Shown in pieces: positions 1-9,733 of a stretch of 64,000 nucleotides of DNA; the first letter of the stretch is position 1; every line of letters begins with the position of its first letter. This stretch comes from Calonectria ilicicola. Its lineage: Eukaryota > Ascomycota > Sordariomycetes > Hypocreales > Nectriaceae. The notes below the pieces were generated by a model that saw only the letters and a list, made by a program, of their open reading frames with translations, was not told the DNA's origin and searched no databases. The DNA is taken from assembly GCA_020809705.1 (NCBI GenBank), contig CP085829.1, forward strand, positions 3,100,001 through 3,164,000, read 5' to 3'. The position numbers and the translations under genes are program-made.

Positions 1-820
1 CAGCATCCCCCCGAGGGGGGTTCTCAGCCTCTGCTTGGTCTCGGCCAAGAGCCTTCAGTATGTCCCTTTCAACAGCACGGATTGTTGTGTACTTGCTGCG
101 CCAGCACTTTTCCACAATTCCTCCAAACACATCGTCGTCCGATGTGTCGGGGAATTCACTTTTCAAAATGGCCTGTGTCTGCTCATAGTAGTCGTCTATT
201 TCATACCACGGCTCATTCTCGTATTGGATTGTGTAAATACAGGATCCGAGGGCAAATTGCTCGCTGATGTGGCTGGCATGAGTGTATATAAAAGAGTCCG
301 ACGGCATGTAGAAGGGGGGCTCGCCAGCCTTTAGGCGCTCGCCCGACTTTACTGCGCAATCAAAGTCCCCGAGCTTGATGTCGTCCCCCGACGTGAGAAA
401 AATATTTGCGGGCCGCAGATCGCCATGGAAAATATTGAGGCGTTCGAGCCACGAGAGCGCGCTGGAAAGTTGTCTGATCCATTGATTCTTTAGGCCCTGA
501 TAGATTGGCCCTTGCTCGAGCCGATCTTCCAGGGTGGTGGCTAGGCGATGCATGAAGATACCTTCGGGGGCACATAAAACAGCGCGCACTATGTTGGGAT
601 GAGGGTTCAGCATGAGGACCCTGTAGACTGCTTTTTCGCACTCGATCTGATCATGGCTCTCTTTAAGTTTCTCTTGTTCCGAAGCGGGAGCATCGTCAAT
701 CAAGATGGGGCTCTTTAGGACGAGGTGCTTAGTGATGCCGAAAATGTGACCCGAGGCTCCCATGGAGAGAAATTCAATGCCACTGAGGTTGGGGAACGGT
801 ATCACCAGCGTCGGGGCCAT
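1..820 (-). CDS. Kinase-like protein, HGD/DFD type, 3' end outside window
   Basis: An open frame runs on the minus strand from an ATG at 820-818 to the window edge, giving at least 273 residues without a stop. It has the order of a protein kinase fold: a small glycine-containing loop (MGASGHIFG, about 20-28), a lysine in LVLK (Lys36), a catalytic loop HGDLRPANIF (about 132-141, candidate base Asp134), and DFD instead of DFG (152-154). After that come SEQFALGSCIYTI and a tryptophan-containing C-lobe segment. HGD instead of HRD and DFD instead of DFG are seen in a lineage-expanded group of ascomycete kinase-like proteins; this is family knowledge, not tested here. Activity is plausible because Lys36, Asp134, Asn139 and Asp152 are all present. 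The substrate is unknown. It diverges from the phosphotransferase gene at 2470. The start was chosen as the first ATG that keeps the whole N-lobe. An upstream exon cannot be excluded. Confidence 0.82.
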   Translation of the reverse strand, partial: MAPTLVIPFPNLSGIEFLSMGASGHIFGITKHLVLKSPILIDDAPASEQEKLKESHDQIECEKAVYRVLMLNPHPNIVRAVLCAPEGIFMHRLATTLEDRLEQGPIYQGLKNQWIRQLSSALSWLERLNIFHGDLRPANIFLTSGDDIKLGDFDCAVKSGERLKAGEPPFYMPSDSFIYTHASHISEQFALGSCIYTIQYENEPWYEIDDYYEQTQAILKSEFPDTSDDDVFGGIVEKCWRSKYTTIRAVERDILKALGRDQAEAENPPRGDA

Positions 821-2469
821 GTTGAAGCGATAAAGACTGTATGGTTAGGATTTAAAGAGTGGGAGGTGATTCGGAAAAAAAGTGTGTTTACGGAAGGGCA
901 TTTGAAAAGAAATGAGGATAAGCCAACTGCGTCGAGACGTCGGGCTTTATAGCTACTAAGGCGGGCGTGCATTACAAGCGAGGCGAGAAAGAAGGCAAGC
1001 CCTCCGCTGCTGGTGAAATTTGGCACCTTTCTGCCAGATCGACCGGCCAGTTGCAGCTGTTTGGCCATGTCATACGCCCATCTCCAGGCCTAGGCCCGTT
1101 GACCAAGAAGATTGTGATATATATCAAAGCCAAATCACTACTAGACTGCCGCGATCATACCCATACCGTGGGGTTCAGCGTATCTGGCGCTAAACCGATC
1201 TCCGCTGCCTCTTTTATTAACCCCGAAGCCGGGCTGGAGCAGCATGGTCTTGCGGGCTGGAAAACAGAAGCGGGGAGGAGGGGACGAGAGAGGCGCGGCC
1301 ATGGAAAATATCGGACAGCGACGGCGGACCAATCGTCGGTCCCGCGACAAGGTGATGCAGCAGCTGTTTGCACAACCGTCATCCGCCTGTCGCCAGGAAA
1401 GCCTTAGTCTTGGCATTCTATGCATTGGATTCCCCATTTGGAAGCTGGCCCAAAGCCATCGAGAGGGGATGGTGTGAGTTGTTGTGTGTCTCGGTCAATC
1501 AGCGGCGAGGGCGATAATAAGGCCAATAGTGACATTGGCGGCGGCATAATGCTAGCCTGCTATTGCGAGAAGCTCTCTTAAAGATGACCGGGAAGGCAAT
1601 CCTTCGCTCAGCTGTCCCGTTAGACTCGTTACATCGTACCAAATTTTCACACAGCTTCAACACCTATTTGCAACCTCGTTGTGCGATCGGGGTTTGGTCA
1701 CTCGGCCGCAACTCGTGGCGCCGCCCTACCACCCGTGTCCCCTTTTAGACCACTCGCGATTCGCGTAACGCAGTCTTGTCTCCCCGATGCCCTCTCTTGG
1801 TTGGCGGATGGCACCCTGCAGTGCGCCTGCGTCTGCGCCTGCACCCCGGCACCAACCGTGACGCCTGGGACTATAAAATGGTCACTAATAATGAGACGAC
1901 GGCATGCTGGATTGCCCACGACAGGCTCGCTTGTTGCAATGCGCTTGCAAGGGCCGACCAGCGGAGCGGGGGTCCTAGCGGCAGTTGCTAGTTGACCATC
2001 GTCTCAAACGGCAACATCGCATTGGTAGGATAGGGTGAAACAGGAGACAAGACACCAGAACGAGGGAGACGGAAGCACTGGGTTGCCAGTTTGAATATTG
2101 CAAAGGGAATTTGCGATGGTGTTGCCCATCACCGCGTCTTGGTCGGGCACCCAGGGGCCGCCTACCGAGTTCTCAGCCACACCAAACAACTCTACATCAG
2201 CTGGGAGCCCTCATCTTGCTCGGCCGCCTCCCCATCTCAATGATTCATAGCTTTGAGCATCACAAGATATACGCCTCAAAAGCATAGCAGGTCATGTGAC
2301 CATGCGCGTTGCTATCAAGCTAAACAAGGCGCGAGCGGCAGCTGTGGCCAGTCGAGGAGAATTGGCAGCTTCAATTGCCTAGGTCTAATGCTGCAGCAAA
2401 CACACCAAACCTATCAGTATTTGGAGGAACCTCTTCTTCCTCAAGCTTTCTCCAAAGCACTCAGGCAAC
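821..2469. other. Divergent intergenic spacer, no gene supported
   Basis: About 1.65 kb lies between the kinase-like gene (leftward) and the phosphotransferase gene (rightward), so it should hold both promoters. Several frames of 60-146 codons exist here on both strands and overlap each other. None shows a recognisable domain, so I do not call them genes. The last 100 bases before 2470 are pyrimidine-rich and free of strong structure, as expected for a fungal 5' leader. Confidence 0.5.
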
Positions 2470-3486
2470 ATGCCCCAAAAACTTCGAGACTGGCGTCTAC
2501 GCTGGCCTCGCCAACACGGCTCCAACTCGTCTCCGGGTGCCCTCTCCAACGTTAGCCCTAGCTCTGCTCGACAGCTGCCAGGGACCCAAGATCTTGCTTC
2601 TCCAGAAATTCATCGTCCTGGGGCCACCGCTTCACCGGGAACTAAGCACCATTTCGGCAAAATGCAAAATGGGCCTGGGTCGATCAATGCGGGACCCTTG
2701 GCCCGGTGCCTCACCGTCTTGGTCGTCAAAGCCAAGACGCAGAAATACCTGCGGCGGCTATGGAAGCCTTCGGACGGGCACTTGTCCGTTTTTGATCTAT
2801 GCATCAAGGTTGCGCCATTCGACAACCTAGCTGAAGCGTACAGTCTACAATTCGTTGCCCAAAACACATCCATTCCAGTCCCCAAAGTTCACTGCGCATT
2901 TGCTCGCAATGGGAAAACCTACATCGTCATGAGCAAGATTGACGGCCAAACGGTGGAGAATGTATGGCGGACCCGCCCCGCAGCATCCAAAAGGGAGATC
3001 ATCCGCCAGCTTCGAGTCTTGTTCACCGACCTCAGATCAATCACACCGGCTGAAGGGGTAGGCGTTGCAAGTGTCTACGGTGGCCCCGTCTTCTATTCTC
3101 ACCCATCACCAAAGACTTTGATAGGACCGTTTTCCACTGCTCGCGACTTCCACAGAGAGCTAGTCAAGGGCGCAGATGTCGATGTGGATTATGACGGGCA
3201 GCCTCAAGATCTGTCCGAGCTTTTTGCCTTTTACCGGCAGCGGTCTGGACAATCGGTCTTTACACATGGAAACCTGGGCGGTTCTAACATTATTGTGAGA
3301 GGGGATGACGTGGTTGGCATCACAGACTGGGAGCTGGCGGGGTGGTTCCCCCCGTACTGGGAGTATGTTTCTGCGAGGAATGTCACGCCGCATGGGTTCT
3401 CACGGGAGGAAGTCGATGCGTTTTTGGAGCCCATGCCACGCGAGCTTGTCATGGAATGGGTTAGACGAAAGTATTTTGGCTCTTGA
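2470..3486 (+). CDS. APH-family phosphotransferase with HGN in place of HGD
   Basis: This 338-residue protein belongs to the aminoglycoside phosphotransferase/choline kinase-like superfamily (kinase fold, ATP-dependent phosphorylation of small molecules; substrate unknown in most fungal members). Visible marks are LCIKVAPF (Lys113, ATP-lobe lysine), the segment FVAQNTSIPVPKVHCAF followed by KTYIVMSKIDGQT, the catalytic-loop equivalent THGNLGGSNIIV (about 265-276), the metal-binding ITDWELAGW (Asp286) and PPYWEY. The odd point is Asn268 where the family has the catalytic Asp of HGD, so activity may be lost or altered. The first 100 residues are Ser/Pro/Arg-rich and unlike the family, so the true start may be a later ATG (for example 2662) or an intron may be missed. 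The 2470 ATG has a fair context (CAACATGCC). It lies alone, with long spacers on both sides. Confidence 0.82.
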   Translation: MPQKLRDWRLRWPRQHGSNSSPGALSNVSPSSARQLPGTQDLASPEIHRPGATASPGTKHHFGKMQNGPGSINAGPLARCLTVLVVKAKTQKYLRRLWKPSDGHLSVFDLCIKVAPFDNLAEAYSLQFVAQNTSIPVPKVHCAFARNGKTYIVMSKIDGQTVENVWRTRPAASKREIIRQLRVLFTDLRSITPAEGVGVASVYGGPVFYSHPSPKTLIGPFSTARDFHRELVKGADVDVDYDGQPQDLSELFAFYRQRSGQSVFTHGNLGGSNIIVRGDDVVGITDWELAGWFPPYWEYVSARNVTPHGFSREEVDAFLEPMPRELVMEWVRRKYFGS

Positions 3487-5355
3487 TCAAGCGAACCATT
3501 TCAAGGGTTCTTCAATGTACTACTTAACGTATGCGAGAAAACCGTGACGCTCAAGACCCTGGGCGGTTCGGATAGACCAATCAAAGCAGCCATTGGCCGT
3601 TTCTCAAGCATGTTCCCAGTCGTCATGTCGGTGATATCTCAGTGATGGAGGGGACGGAACCGCTTCGGCACGCGCTTAACCTTGGCCTCGGTGATCTGTG
3701 CCTAATTTTATCTTGCCCCCCCCCTTCCCCCTGTCCGGCCTTGTGCCTCCCGCAAATGGTGTTTGTACCTGCGACACCAAGCCCACCCAACCAGCGTGTC
3801 CCAGCAGAAGCGGGGAGCTGTATGCGCTGTGAGCAGGAGAAGAGAGGACAGAGGAGACGTAGGGTGGGGAGGGTTGGGCATCCACCGCCAACCGCGGCAC
3901 TTGGACGGGCGACCGTTTTTTTTTTCCCTAGAGGAGGCAAGGCACGTCAGGTTCCTCTTAATTGCGATGCGTGGCATGCCTTGTGTCGATGATGGGGCAG
4001 TGAGTCAGTTGTGCCTGGACGTCACTAGGGGCGTGGGGATCCATGCAGGACTCGTGCTTGATAGGATGGCATGAAATGGAATTTGATGGATTTGCAATGC
4101 TGTGTGGATTGATGCCCTATTGAGCTATCAAGCTCTGGGGGCCAGAGTTGGGTCGTGGCATATCCGCGACCAAGACTGTGGCACTGGGAAGCTGGTGACT
4201 GAGACGTGTATCATCACGAGGCCCTCACGCCCACGCCAGATCAGACAGCGATCAAGCCAGTGATCAACAAGCTTCTTTTTTTTTTTTTTTCTTCCTCTCG
4301 CCCTCTTGGTGACGGCTCCCCGCCATTCGCATTACCGCCCTCATCCATGCCCTTCCTCCACCCGCCCCCAGCGGTTAACCGGTCGGGTGGTTGGCTGGTT
4401 GGGCACGGAGCGCTGAAGGGACCCAGAGTCAGACCACGACCTGGTGCCAGGGCCTGGGCCGTGGTTGGCCGGCGTTGGTTGGCACGAACCCTGGACCTTG
4501 TCGGGTCTGTATTCGTGGCTCTACAACATGCAGTTGCAAGGCTCCACAGGGGACTTTGAGAGGATGCCGGCTCTACCTAACTGTGTGCCTCACTGCAGCC
4601 AACCCGCACATGTAGGAACCGGATGATGACCATGTACACGGACTGTGTGCAGCAGCAGCAGCAGCAGCAGTAGTGGTAGCATTTTTTTCTTGTGGGAGGG
4701 AATTGAAGGTAGTGTCCCCGTTGCCGAATGGAGGGTGCGTTGGCTACCTCATGATGATGGAGCGAGAGCCAGATGGACGGATACACAGCCTGCCATCGTC
4801 CGTATCATGATCGTCGTCGTCATCGTCATCATCTGGTATCTCTGTAATCTGTAGCCTGGCTCGGTATTCAACATTTTTAATCATAAACTTGTTCCTTCAT
4901 AGTTCGTCTAGCCACCTCGTCGGACCCCGATTTTTTTTTTCTCGGCCTGTTCCATTTTTTAAATTCTGCTGGCTGGGGAGCTAGACAGCCATTTCACCTC
5001 CCCTATCTAGCCAGAACTGGTATACATTTTACTGGGGCCGAGGGTGCGTTTTAGTGCCTGAGACGCCCGAAGGCGCAACCCGACAGAAACCCAGCCCCGA
5101 ATCCAAGACCAGGCAGCCCCGGAGAGTCAAGCTCCAAGCCCCATTCGGCTTTCTCCAGCAACTAACTCGCTATCCCCTCACCTCGCATCCATCACCTCGT
5201 CCGACACTTTGCATTTTTGACTCTACCTCTCTTGCTGCTCTGTTCTTTTTCTTTTCCTAGCTATACCGCCTCCAATCCAGACCAGATCGCCTCCCATCCA
5301 TTCATAGACCGCCAGACCGCACATTCTCCGCTTCCCTACACCAGCCCGCACCTCC
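3487..5355. other. Long intergenic region and leader of the 5366 gene
   Basis: About 1.9 kb without a supportable gene. It holds T-runs (near 3918, 4275-4290, 4930), a CAG/AGC microsatellite at about 4649-4670, and a pyrimidine-rich stretch at about 5160-5350 typical of a fungal promoter/5' leader. The TTTTCCTAG near 5260 resembles a 3' splice site and could end a leader intron, but I see no convincing donor and do not call one. Overlapping 60-117 codon frames here look like chance frames in low-complexity DNA. Confidence 0.5.
4649..4670. repeat. (CAG)n microsatellite
   Basis: About seven perfect tandem units of a CAG/AGC triplet lie in the intergenic region upstream of the 5366 gene. They are outside any supported coding sequence. 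Confidence 0.9.
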
Positions 5356-5376
5356 ATGGTCCACCATGTCCCCTAA
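5356..5376 (+). promoter_or_regulatory. Six-codon upstream ORF overlapping the main start
   Basis: An ATG at 5356 begins a six-codon frame (MVHHVP) ending in TAA at 5374-5376. It is in the +1 frame relative to the main ATG at 5366 and ends just inside the main coding sequence. Ribosomes using it would pass the main start, so it could lower translation of the 960-residue protein. The main ATG has the stronger context (CCACCATGTCC), which favours leaky scanning. The regulatory effect is inferred. Confidence 0.6.
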
Positions 5377-8248
5377 GGACCGCGACGTCGAAGGTCCCGT
5401 CGACGATCACTCACGCGAAAAGATCCGCCGCTCAAAGTCTGAACGCAAGGAGCGCAAGGAGCGTGTCGGAGATCGCGACCGTGACCGTGAACGTGAACGT
5501 GACCGACCCCGAGAAAAGGATCGAGAACGAGATGGCGAGCGCCGCCATCACCGCTCCTCTCGCTCAACAAGAAGCAAGTTGAGCATCGATGGCAGCGAGA
5601 CGCTCTCACACACCTCCAGCCGCCGCCATCGCCACAGGCGCGACAAGGACCGAGAGGAATACCTCAAGGACCGCGAACGAAGACTCTCCATGAGCGACAT
5701 CACCGGCTCCGACCTCACCAGGACTGCTTCCGTAGCGGGTACCTCATATGTCTCTGAGCGCATTTCCCTTCCCTACCCGAGTTTCAGTAAGGCACACAGC
5801 AAAGAGGCCATTGTCAGCCGCGAGTCTTTTGGCCCTACGCCGCGCTCTAACCCTCTTACACCAGAGCACACCGATGTCGGTTCGGGAGGACCCCACGCTG
5901 ACGATACCGCCGCGAATCCGACACCAGCCAACGGTCAGGCCGACCGTCCGCCCAGCCCACCAGAGACGGACCTTGATGCCGACAAGCAGGCAGCCGAAGC
6001 CGCTGCTTATGCCGCCGGCGAGGAAACCCCCAAAGCAGAAACTCCCCAGGCTGAAACGCCGGAGACGGAGACTCCACGGGTAGAAACACCCAAGATTGAG
6101 ATTCCCGAAGAGGAGGCATTCAAGGGGAGACGCTCCAGGGGAGCGTCTATCAAGGGAGGAAGCCCGGTGGAATCAGTGCGTGAAGTAGAAATGCTTCGGG
6201 AAGAGGCCCTTGACCGACCCAAGTCAAGGACTTCGAACCTTTCTCGCTCTGGATCTTACCGCTCCGGGTCCCACCGATCAGGCGCATCTCACAACGAGGA
6301 GAGATCCAGACTTAGCCGCCGGTCTGTGTCGTCAAGCCAGGCTACATACATTAAATCTGCCGCTCTCAAGTCCCGTGAAAAGCTGGTGCGGTCTGATTCG
6401 ACTTCCTCTCGCGCGAAGAGGACCTCCTCAACCCGAAGCCACAGGCGACTGGACGCCGACGAGGTAGAGTCTTCGCCCTCGAGCATCCAAGGCTCGTCGC
6501 CCAAGACTCCAACTCAGACGGCCCAGTTCCCCCCTACCAACTACTACCCAGACAACAAGCCTGAAACCCCATCCGTCATCGATGTGGATGATGTTGATTC
6601 GAATTTGCACTCAAAAACCGCAACCCCCGCCTCGTTTGCTGCTGCCCCTCCACCTCCGCCTCCTCCACCTCCTGCTCTCGATATTGCGGAGGTTCCTCGA
6701 GTTGATTACCTGCTTCAAAACGGCGGTCTCGCATATCCTGCTCCCAAGAACTTCTTGGCCGTATTGCCGCGCCAGAATGGCACAAGGCCTTCCAACCCAC
6801 CCCTGGCCGGGGCCGAGACCCTGTTTGCCCCCTTCTTCAACCTCCTAGACCAGTATAACAATGTTCTCAACAAGCAAGGATCAATTGCTGTCGCCACCGG
6901 CCACCGATCAGTCGCCCGAAGGCTTCTCGACCGCCTCGAAAATGTCTTTTCCCGAGATCTTCCCGCACATGGTTGCATCTGTGTAATGTGCGAAGCCGGC
7001 CACGAAATCCACCAGGGACTTAACTGGGGAGATGTTCTGGAGTGGGTGAGCGGTCGAATTGAGCTTCCCCAATGGCCACCATTCGATCTTGCTGAGATTG
7101 GCACTAAGGCTGCCGAAATCTCTGCAGAGCTCCCCCCGCGACCTGACTCACCTGTCCAACTTGATCCAGACATTGCTGAGGAATTCCGGGAACACTATCT
7201 GCGCCAAACCAAGAAGGTGCGATCCGCAGTTGATCGGTGGTTGTCGAATACTGGCGAGACGCCTGCTCCACCGCCACAGGATGTGGACGACGAGACACTG
7301 ACCTTTGCTGTTTTGACGAGTCTCGAGGCCGAGGATCGTCCCTTTTTCAATTCTCTGATCAGTGGCTCAAAGGAGCTACGATCAGGAAACCGTGCTCCGA
7401 CACCAATCCACCGCCCCCGCAACGACTTCCTGGTCAAGACTGGTCTCTCGCTCCAGCGACTTTACCGACTACCACAGGCTCCCCGTGACGCCGAAACCGC
7501 CGCATACCTGGTTAAGAACTCACACACTCATGATTTACTTGCCACAATGACAAATATCAACAACTCGGAGTGGGAGATTCTAATCTCTGGTCGCTTCGAC
7601 GGTTTCCTCTGGTCGGGTGCCGAGGAGGACCTGCCCACTAACCCAGAGTCGAGAGGACCAACTCCAGCAAGTGGTTACTATCACACACGGACCGTTAGCC
7701 CAGCACCCCGAGTGCAATCCGGTATGGGATCAAGAGCCACGACACCCTTCTCCATGTACTCGCGCGGCACGACTCCAGCCTCCTTCGTCAGCCTTCCAAA
7801 CACCGGCACTCCCGGCCCCGGCCCCGGCCGACAACCAGTGTCCAACGATGAGGAGATGGAAATGGCTGCCATTGCAGAGATTGAACGGGAAATCTACAAG
7901 GGCATGGAGACCCTTGAGGATGCATTCGAGAAGCTTCACCTCAGGGCCGAGATGGTTCGAACAGCCCTTCGCCAACGCGGCGCTGGATTGATGCAGAGTC
8001 TTCAAAACCGCCGACGTATCGACGTTTATGCCGGCCCCGGCTCGGGTAACTCGCAAGGCTCAGGCTATGAGCGCCCGGCCTGGGCCCAGGGAAGTGAATA
8101 CGGAAGTGACAGCGAATGGGGATTTGATGAAGGTGACATCATGCCTGATGATTCGGCCAGCAACATCAGCAGCTCGAGGCACCGCCGCCCCAAGAGACGA
8201 ACGGAGCGCCGAACCCCGGCGCCCATTGACGAGGAGGATGAGGAGTAG
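5366..8248 (+). CDS. Large conserved-type fungal protein: RE/RS-rich N-terminus, Cys motif core, coiled coil
   Basis: This intronless 960-codon frame opens in a strong start context. I do not recognise a named domain. Residues about 1-90 are highly charged with Arg-Asp/Arg-Glu alternation and Ser/Arg stretches. About 220-250 holds a degenerate repeat of the type AETPQ/VETPK, 280-360 is Ser/Arg-rich, and about 427-436 is a polyproline run. A better ordered region follows (about 440-610) with the motif CICVMCE near 535-541, next to NWGDVLEWV and a proline-tryptophan segment. Another ordered block (about 700-760) includes EWEILISGRFDGFLWSG. Residues about 826-876 look like a charged helix or coiled coil, and the C-terminus is basic (RHRRPKRR) then acidic. 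The basic and RS-like parts suggest a nuclear protein. I dimly associate this architecture with fungal proteins labelled as DNA glycosylase-like, but nothing seen here proves catalysis. It converges with the GDT1-type gene. Confidence 0.8.
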   Translation: MSPKDRDVEGPVDDHSREKIRRSKSERKERKERVGDRDRDRERERDRPREKDRERDGERRHHRSSRSTRSKLSIDGSETLSHTSSRRHRHRRDKDREEYLKDRERRLSMSDITGSDLTRTASVAGTSYVSERISLPYPSFSKAHSKEAIVSRESFGPTPRSNPLTPEHTDVGSGGPHADDTAANPTPANGQADRPPSPPETDLDADKQAAEAAAYAAGEETPKAETPQAETPETETPRVETPKIEIPEEEAFKGRRSRGASIKGGSPVESVREVEMLREEALDRPKSRTSNLSRSGSYRSGSHRSGASHNEERSRLSRRSVSSSQATYIKSAALKSREKLVRSDSTSSRAKRTSSTRSHRRLDADEVESSPSSIQGSSPKTPTQTAQFPPTNYYPDNKPETPSVIDVDDVDSNLHSKTATPASFAAAPPPPPPPPPALDIAEVPRVDYLLQNGGLAYPAPKNFLAVLPRQNGTRPSNPPLAGAETLFAPFFNLLDQYNNVLNKQGSIAVATGHRSVARRLLDRLENVFSRDLPAHGCICVMCEAGHEIHQGLNWGDVLEWVSGRIELPQWPPFDLAEIGTKAAEISAELPPRPDSPVQLDPDIAEEFREHYLRQTKKVRSAVDRWLSNTGETPAPPPQDVDDETLTFAVLTSLEAEDRPFFNSLISGSKELRSGNRAPTPIHRPRNDFLVKTGLSLQRLYRLPQAPRDAETAAYLVKNSHTHDLLATMTNINNSEWEILISGRFDGFLWSGAEEDLPTNPESRGPTPASGYYHTRTVSPAPRVQSGMGSRATTPFSMYSRGTTPASFVSLPNTGTPGPGPGRQPVSNDEEMEMAAIAEIEREIYKGMETLEDAFEKLHLRAEMVRTALRQRGAGLMQSLQNRRRIDVYAGPGSGNSQGSGYERPAWAQGSEYGSDSEWGFDEGDIMPDDSASNISSSRHRRPKRRTERRTPAPIDEEDEE

Positions 8249-9733
8249 AATGACACGAATTTTCTTTCTTTTTTTTCTCTTTCTTTTGGGAGATTCTACA
8301 GGCCTCACCAGCGGGCCTTGATGAAACGACGACAAGGATGACAATTCGATTTTTTTTTTTTTGACAATCGAGGTTTTATATTATATGGGAGCACACTTAA
8401 CGGATTCGCAGTATAGAATTGTTTGGAAGAAAAGGGAGTGAGATGACCCTGTTGAACGGATACCTTGTTAATGACGACTTTTCACAACAACTTGTTGGAA
8501 ATCACGGAGTTTGAAGCTTGCCATGTCGGATACCACCAATGTAAAGCTTTTGATGTACCTGTTTTTTGTTAATGTCCAGTCTCCTTCTTTTGTGAGATTT
8601 CTCTTCGTTTTAAGAATTGTTCACGCCGTGCAGCTATTTTGATGTGTGGCTTCTGTTTCTTAACTAGGTTGTGGGCAGAATGGAACGCTGGGAAGTTGAG
8701 GAGGGATGGACTCGGATGGTGTTTTTTCCCCCCTCACATGTGTGTGTGTGTGTGTGTGTCTGAAGGAACTGTACACTGTCTGACTCGTTTGGTGGAGATT
8801 TGATAGGCGATTGGGAATAGAAGGCCCCCGCCGAATGAATGGATGGGTACGAATAGGGATGTGGCAAAAGGTCATTCTACTTGAATAGTTGAGCCTATGA
8901 AATGAATGCTGGACATCTTTTTTTTGCTCCACCTGAGAGATGCAATTTTTGGTGATGTTTGGATGGATGTGTCGTGTCATTGACTACTCCTGACTGGCTC
9001 CGTGACCAAGCACACAAAAGACGCAAAGCCCAACGCAGGTGGGATGAAGCAGGAAATGAAGCCAAAGTATTCACGCTCGATTTATGTACAAATTACACGG
9101 GGAATATCTGCTGCAACAGCAGACCCCTTCTACTCGCTCTAAGCACGCTTGACCTGACCCTCTGTTTAACCAGCCTGCAACCTCCCACCTCGTTTCGGCT
9201 CCATCATACCTGGAAACATGAATCTTGCCAATACCGCTGCGCCGCCTAAACTCCGCCGTCGTACATATTGTTCCTCTCTCCAAAAAAAATATTAAGTTTT
9301 CAATTCTTTTTCCCTCCCCCCCTTTGTTTCATTCCCATTTGTTTGGTGGTTATATTCTATAGCATGTTGTCATCCGTAGCCGCGTGTCTTTCCGGCACAA
9401 TCCAAAGAAATTAAGCTGGCAGTGCTTGGCAGAGACACCCATTAAAATGCAAGTCCGAGTCGGGCAACGCCAGCGTCACTGACGTTGTCCGGAGCAAGGA
9501 CCGAAAAGCAAGACATCATTTAGTTGTATAAACTCCCCAGTGCCGGTGTCGTTGAGCGATAATAAAAGTTGCAAGTGTCTGTCGTCGATGGGCCATTCAA
9601 TAAATTGGAAATTACAAAGTCGTTTCTTAATAGTCCCAAACAGTCCCCGTAAGTAAGCTGAGGGAGCTGCTGCTGATCCAAGGAGGGAGCGTCTCGCTGG
9701 GTGGTCAAGCTGGGTTCGTGCTTACGAAACCAC
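8249..9733. other. Convergent 3' intergenic region
   Basis: About 1.5 kb between two convergent genes, containing both 3' untranslated regions. It has T-rich tracts (8267-8285, 8350-8362, 8917-8925) and a TG dinucleotide microsatellite. No gene is supported; short frames on the minus strand near 8660-8980 only translate the TG repeat and its surroundings. Confidence 0.55.
8739..8759. repeat. (TG)n microsatellite
   Basis: A perfect TG run of about ten units lies in the shared 3' region between the two convergent genes. Confidence 0.9.

Noticed and set aside
967..1437. 146-codon plus and 98-codon minus frames as genes
   Set aside because: They overlap each other, have biased composition and no recognisable motif; the region is better explained as a divergent promoter.
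3623..4074. Several overlapping frames of about 75-116 codons
   Set aside because: Mutually overlapping on both strands with Pro/Arg/Gly-rich products typical of GC-rich noncoding DNA.
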